A stretch of DNA of 64,000 nt from an uncultured Altererythrobacter sp. (GTDB taxonomy: Bacteria > Pseudomonadota > Alphaproteobacteria > Sphingomonadales > Sphingomonadaceae). Of this stretch, positions 61,789-64,000 are shown piece after piece (the first letter of the stretch is position 1; each line of letters starts with the position of its first letter). Position numbers and translations under genes: made by a program. A model generated the notes under the pieces. It did not search any database and had not been told where the DNA came from. It worked only from the letters and a program-made list of their open reading frames with translations. The stretch lies in assembly GCA_913056125.1 (NCBI GenBank), contig CAJXNC010000005.1, positions 144,795 through 208,794 of the forward strand, written 5' to 3'.

Positions 61789-64000
61789 ATGAAGGCTATG
61801 GCGATTTCCGCACCGGGCGGTCCCGAGGTCCTGCAAATGGAGGACCGGCCCGTGCCCCTGCCCGCTGCGGGAGAGGTGCTGGTGGCCGTCAGCCATGCCG
61901 GGGTCAACCGACCCGATTGCCTGCAACGCGCCGGCCTCTACCCGCCGCCCAAGGGGGCGAGCGACCTGCCGGGGCTGGAGATTTCCGGAGAAGTGGTAGC
62001 GCTGGGTGAGGGCGCCTCACAAGAGTTGCTCGGCCAGAAGATTTGCGCCCTTACCAATGGCGGCGGCTATGCCGAATATTGCACGGTCCCCTGCGGCCAG
62101 TGCCTGCCCGTACCCGAAGGCCTGTCCATGGCCGAAGCCGCCGCGCTGCCGGAAACACTTTTCACTGTCTGGCACAATGTCTTCGAGCGCGGGCATGCGC
62201 GCGATGGCGAGGTGCTGCTGGTCCATGGCGGCACCTCCGGTATCGGCACGATGGCGATCAAGCTCGGCAAGCTGTTCGGCCTGACCGTCATCGCCACTTG
62301 CGGCAGCGACGCCAAATGCGCTGCGGCGCGCGACGTGGGTGCGGACCTTGCGATCAATTACCGCGAGGAGGATTTCGGCGAGGCGGTGCGTGCCTTCACC
62401 GGCGGGGGCGGGGCGGATGTGATCCTCGATGTCGTCGCGGGCGCATACACGCAGCGCAACCTCGATTGCCTGGCCATGGATGGGAGGCTGGTGACCATCG
62501 CCACGCTCGGCGGGACCACGGCGGAAATCAGCGTGGTCAAGCTGATGGTAAAGCGCCAGACACTGACCGGCTCGACGCTGCGCGCCCGCTCGGACAATTT
62601 CAAGGCGCTGCTGGCGCAGGAAATCCACCAGAATGCCTGGCCGCTCGTCTCCGAAGGTCTGTTGCGTCCGCAAATGGACCGTCTATTCCCGCTTGCCGAA
62701 GCCGCTGCCGCGCATCTTCGCGACGGGGTGGAGATTGCCGCCGTCAACGCGCCGAAGCTCAGTGTCATTTCCGGCACGTTCGAGGCCGTGGACGAGACGT
62801 GCGCGGCATTCGATGCGGCGGGCATTGCCTATAGCCGGCTGCACACCTCGCACGCCTTCCACTCGGCGATGATGGACGAGGCGGCGACGGCTCTGGCGGA
62901 AGAAACGGCCAAGATCGAATACGGTACCACCGCCATTCCCTACATTTCCTGCGTTAGCGGCGACTGGCAGACCGATGCGCAGGGCGCATCGCCGACCTAC
63001 TGGGCACGCCACTGCCGCGACGCCGTGCGCTTTGCAGATGGCATTCAGACAGTCGCGCGCGACCGAAAGCCGGTTTTCCTCGAGGTCGGCCCCGGCCGCA
63101 CCCTTTCGGTCTTCACCGCGCAAACGCTGAAGCGCGAGTCCGTCGCCGCCATCATCCAGTCCCTGCCCGAGCACGACCGCGCACCCTTTGGCGAGGAAGC
63201 TTTCGCCGAGGCGCATGCGCGGTCGTGGATCGCCGGTTGCGCACTGGACTGGCCAAGCCTGCCAGAAGCAGCGCGGCGAAGGATACCGCTGCCGACCTAT
63301 CCCTTCCAGCGCCAGATGCACTGGATCGACGCACCGAAACCGAAAGGCCGGGCAAACGCGGCGGTAACCGCCCCGAACACCCAAATCCCGGCGCAGACAA
63401 CCATGACAGACGGATTGAGCCCGATGAACACCACATTTTCCACCACCGACCGGCCAGCGATGCTCGAACGCGCCCTGATCGCCCTTCTCGCCGACCTTTC
63501 GGGCGAAGATCTGCCAGACGACGCGGCCGGCGCGACCTTTCTGGAACTGGGTTTCGATTCTCTCTTCATCGGCCAGTTCGCGCAGAAGGTGGAGAAGGAA
63601 TACAGAGTCAAGCTTTCCTTCCGCGAATTGCTCGGCAACATACCGACCGTTCACGACTTAGCGCGACATCTTGATGCCGAACTGCCGGCAGACGCCTTGC
63701 AGACGGCCTCTCTCTCTCCGGTGGCTCAGGTCCCCCCCACGCCGGACGTCGCGCCTGCTGCGCCATCTTCATCGGCGAATGGAACCCTAAAGGCACCTCA
63801 TGGGCTCGAGGCGCTTTTCCAGTCCCAATTGCAGATGGCGCAGCAACTTTTCGCGCAACAGATGCAGACGTTTCAGTCGCTTGGCGGAACGGCGGCGATG
63901 GCGACGCCAGCCCCTTCCGGACAGGTGGCGGTCGCCGCTGCGCCAATGCCTGTCCCGGCTCCTGAGGCAACCGGCGACGAAAATGAAATCGGCGGCGGCC
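61789..64000 (+). CDS. Chimeric frame: NAD(P)H-quinone oxidoreductase joined to polyketide synthase AT fragment and ACP (open at window edge)
   Basis: The frame from ATG at 61789 has no stop to the window end (about 737 codons). Residues 1-309 are a PIG3-like zinc-free medium-chain oxidoreductase: AISAPGGPEVLQMEDRPVPL, HAGVNRPDCLQRAGLYPPP, VHGGTSGIGTMAIKLGK (NADPH site, near 145), RARSDNF, and VSEGLLRPQMDRLFPLAEAA, which is close to the family C-terminus. From about 310 it turns into the last third of a PKS acyltransferase: LRDGVEIAAVNAPKLSVISG, TSHAFHSAMMDE (HAFH at 355-358, as in malonyl-specific domains), FLEVGPGRTLSVFT, and the post-AT linker LPTYPFQRQMHWID. The AT nucleophile motif GHSxG is missing. 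An acyl carrier domain follows (about 555-630) with LELGFDSLFIGQ, phosphopantetheine Ser591, then an Ala/Pro-rich linker with a Gln/Met helix. Either a natural deletion fusion or an assembly join. Confidence 0.8.
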   Translation, partial: MKAMAISAPGGPEVLQMEDRPVPLPAAGEVLVAVSHAGVNRPDCLQRAGLYPPPKGASDLPGLEISGEVVALGEGASQELLGQKICALTNGGGYAEYCTVPCGQCLPVPEGLSMAEAAALPETLFTVWHNVFERGHARDGEVLLVHGGTSGIGTMAIKLGKLFGLTVIATCGSDAKCAAARDVGADLAINYREEDFGEAVRAFTGGGGADVILDVVAGAYTQRNLDCLAMDGRLVTIATLGGTTAEISVVKLMVKRQTLTGSTLRARSDNFKALLAQEIHQNAWPLVSEGLLRPQMDRLFPLAEAAAAHLRDGVEIAAVNAPKLSVISGTFEAVDETCAAFDAAGIAYSRLHTSHAFHSAMMDEAATALAEETAKIEYGTTAIPYISCVSGDWQTDAQGASPTYWARHCRDAVRFADGIQTVARDRKPVFLEVGPGRTLSVFTAQTLKRESVAAIIQSLPEHDRAPFGEEAFAEAHARSWIAGCALDWPSLPEAARRRIPLPTYPFQRQMHWIDAPKPKGRANAAVTAPNTQIPAQTTMTDGLSPMNTTFSTTDRPAMLERALIALLADLSGEDLPDDAAGATFLELGFDSLFIGQFAQKVEKEYRVKLSFRELLGNIPTVHDLARHLDAELPADALQTASLSPVAQVPPTPDVAPAAPSSSANGTLKAPHGLEALFQSQLQMAQQLFAQQMQTFQSLGGTAAMATPAPSGQVAVAAAPMPVPAPEATGDENEIGGG
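62700..62730 (+). other. Breakpoint between oxidoreductase and polyketide synthase sequence
   Basis: Family resemblance switches within codons for LAEAAAAH|LRDGVEI, at about 62713. The oxidoreductase lacks only its last roughly 14 residues (the expected HR..GDH.GKIVL end), whereas the acyltransferase lacks its first two thirds. The reading frame is kept. The exact base cannot be placed because AAAAH could belong to either partner. Confidence 0.65.

Overview
The window is GC-rich, gene-dense bacterial chromosome from an alphaproteobacterium, most likely a sphingomonad of the Erythrobacteraceae type. This is inferred from the combination of a PopZ-type DUF2497 protein, a UrcA family protein, a DUF6489-like protein between rho and mnmE, a TTG-started M23 peptidase, a cofactor-motif variant of HemB and the alphaproteobacterial order of genes around the origin. 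No rRNA, tRNA, CRISPR array, insertion sequence or prophage was recognised. Nearly all genes are housekeeping genes.

Left part (1-25 kb): the start of the suf operon (Rrf2 regulator, sufB) with a palindromic operator; pyrD; a lipoprotein gamma-glutamyltransferase; a long-chain acyl-CoA synthetase; a fused thiS-thiG gene; a MerC-domain protein behind a Zur-like box; ctaA-cutA and a secreted protein; rplM-rpsI; an ABC exporter divergent from a DUF2975/XRE pair with two inverted TTAA-N7-TTAA operators between them; a hydrolase-fold protein that has lost its catalytic residues; a DivK-like receiver; a LytTR/LytS two-component system; fumarase; pcm-like gene, tolC and popZ; erpA and xthA.

Origin region (26-42 kb): the minus-strand string ppsR-maf-aroE-coaE-dnaQ-hpf-ptsN points away from the plus-strand string hemE-hemJ-rho-(DUF6489)-mnmE-mnmG-rsmG-parA-parB. 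The 301-bp ppsR/hemE gap carries a DnaA-box-like 9-mer, GANTC sites and an AT-rich block, and is the probable chromosomal replication origin. Four parS-like sites lie 4.6-7.1 kb to its right, three of them inside mnmG and rsmG. So replication initiation (oriC, DnaQ nearby), segregation (ParAB-parS) and, further left, polar anchoring (PopZ) are all encoded in one stretch.

Right part (42-64 kb): a glycine-zipper exported protein, free-methionine sulfoxide reductase, PQQ-type sugar dehydrogenase, DUF815 ATPase, arylsulfotransferase-like protein, Sua5, two adjacent GIN/DUF2807 proteins, the conserved carD-fdxA-S4-Suv3-like-helicase cluster, an M23 peptidase, hemB, an acetyltransferase, a gamma-carbonic anhydrase, a DUF167 protein, clpA and a DUF1192 protein. 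The window ends in its strangest object: an NAD(P)H-quinone oxidoreductase gene that changes in frame, at about 62713, into the second part of a polyketide synthase acyltransferase domain followed by an acyl carrier protein, open to the window edge. This is either a natural rearrangement that created a chimera or an assembly join, and it deserves the first check.
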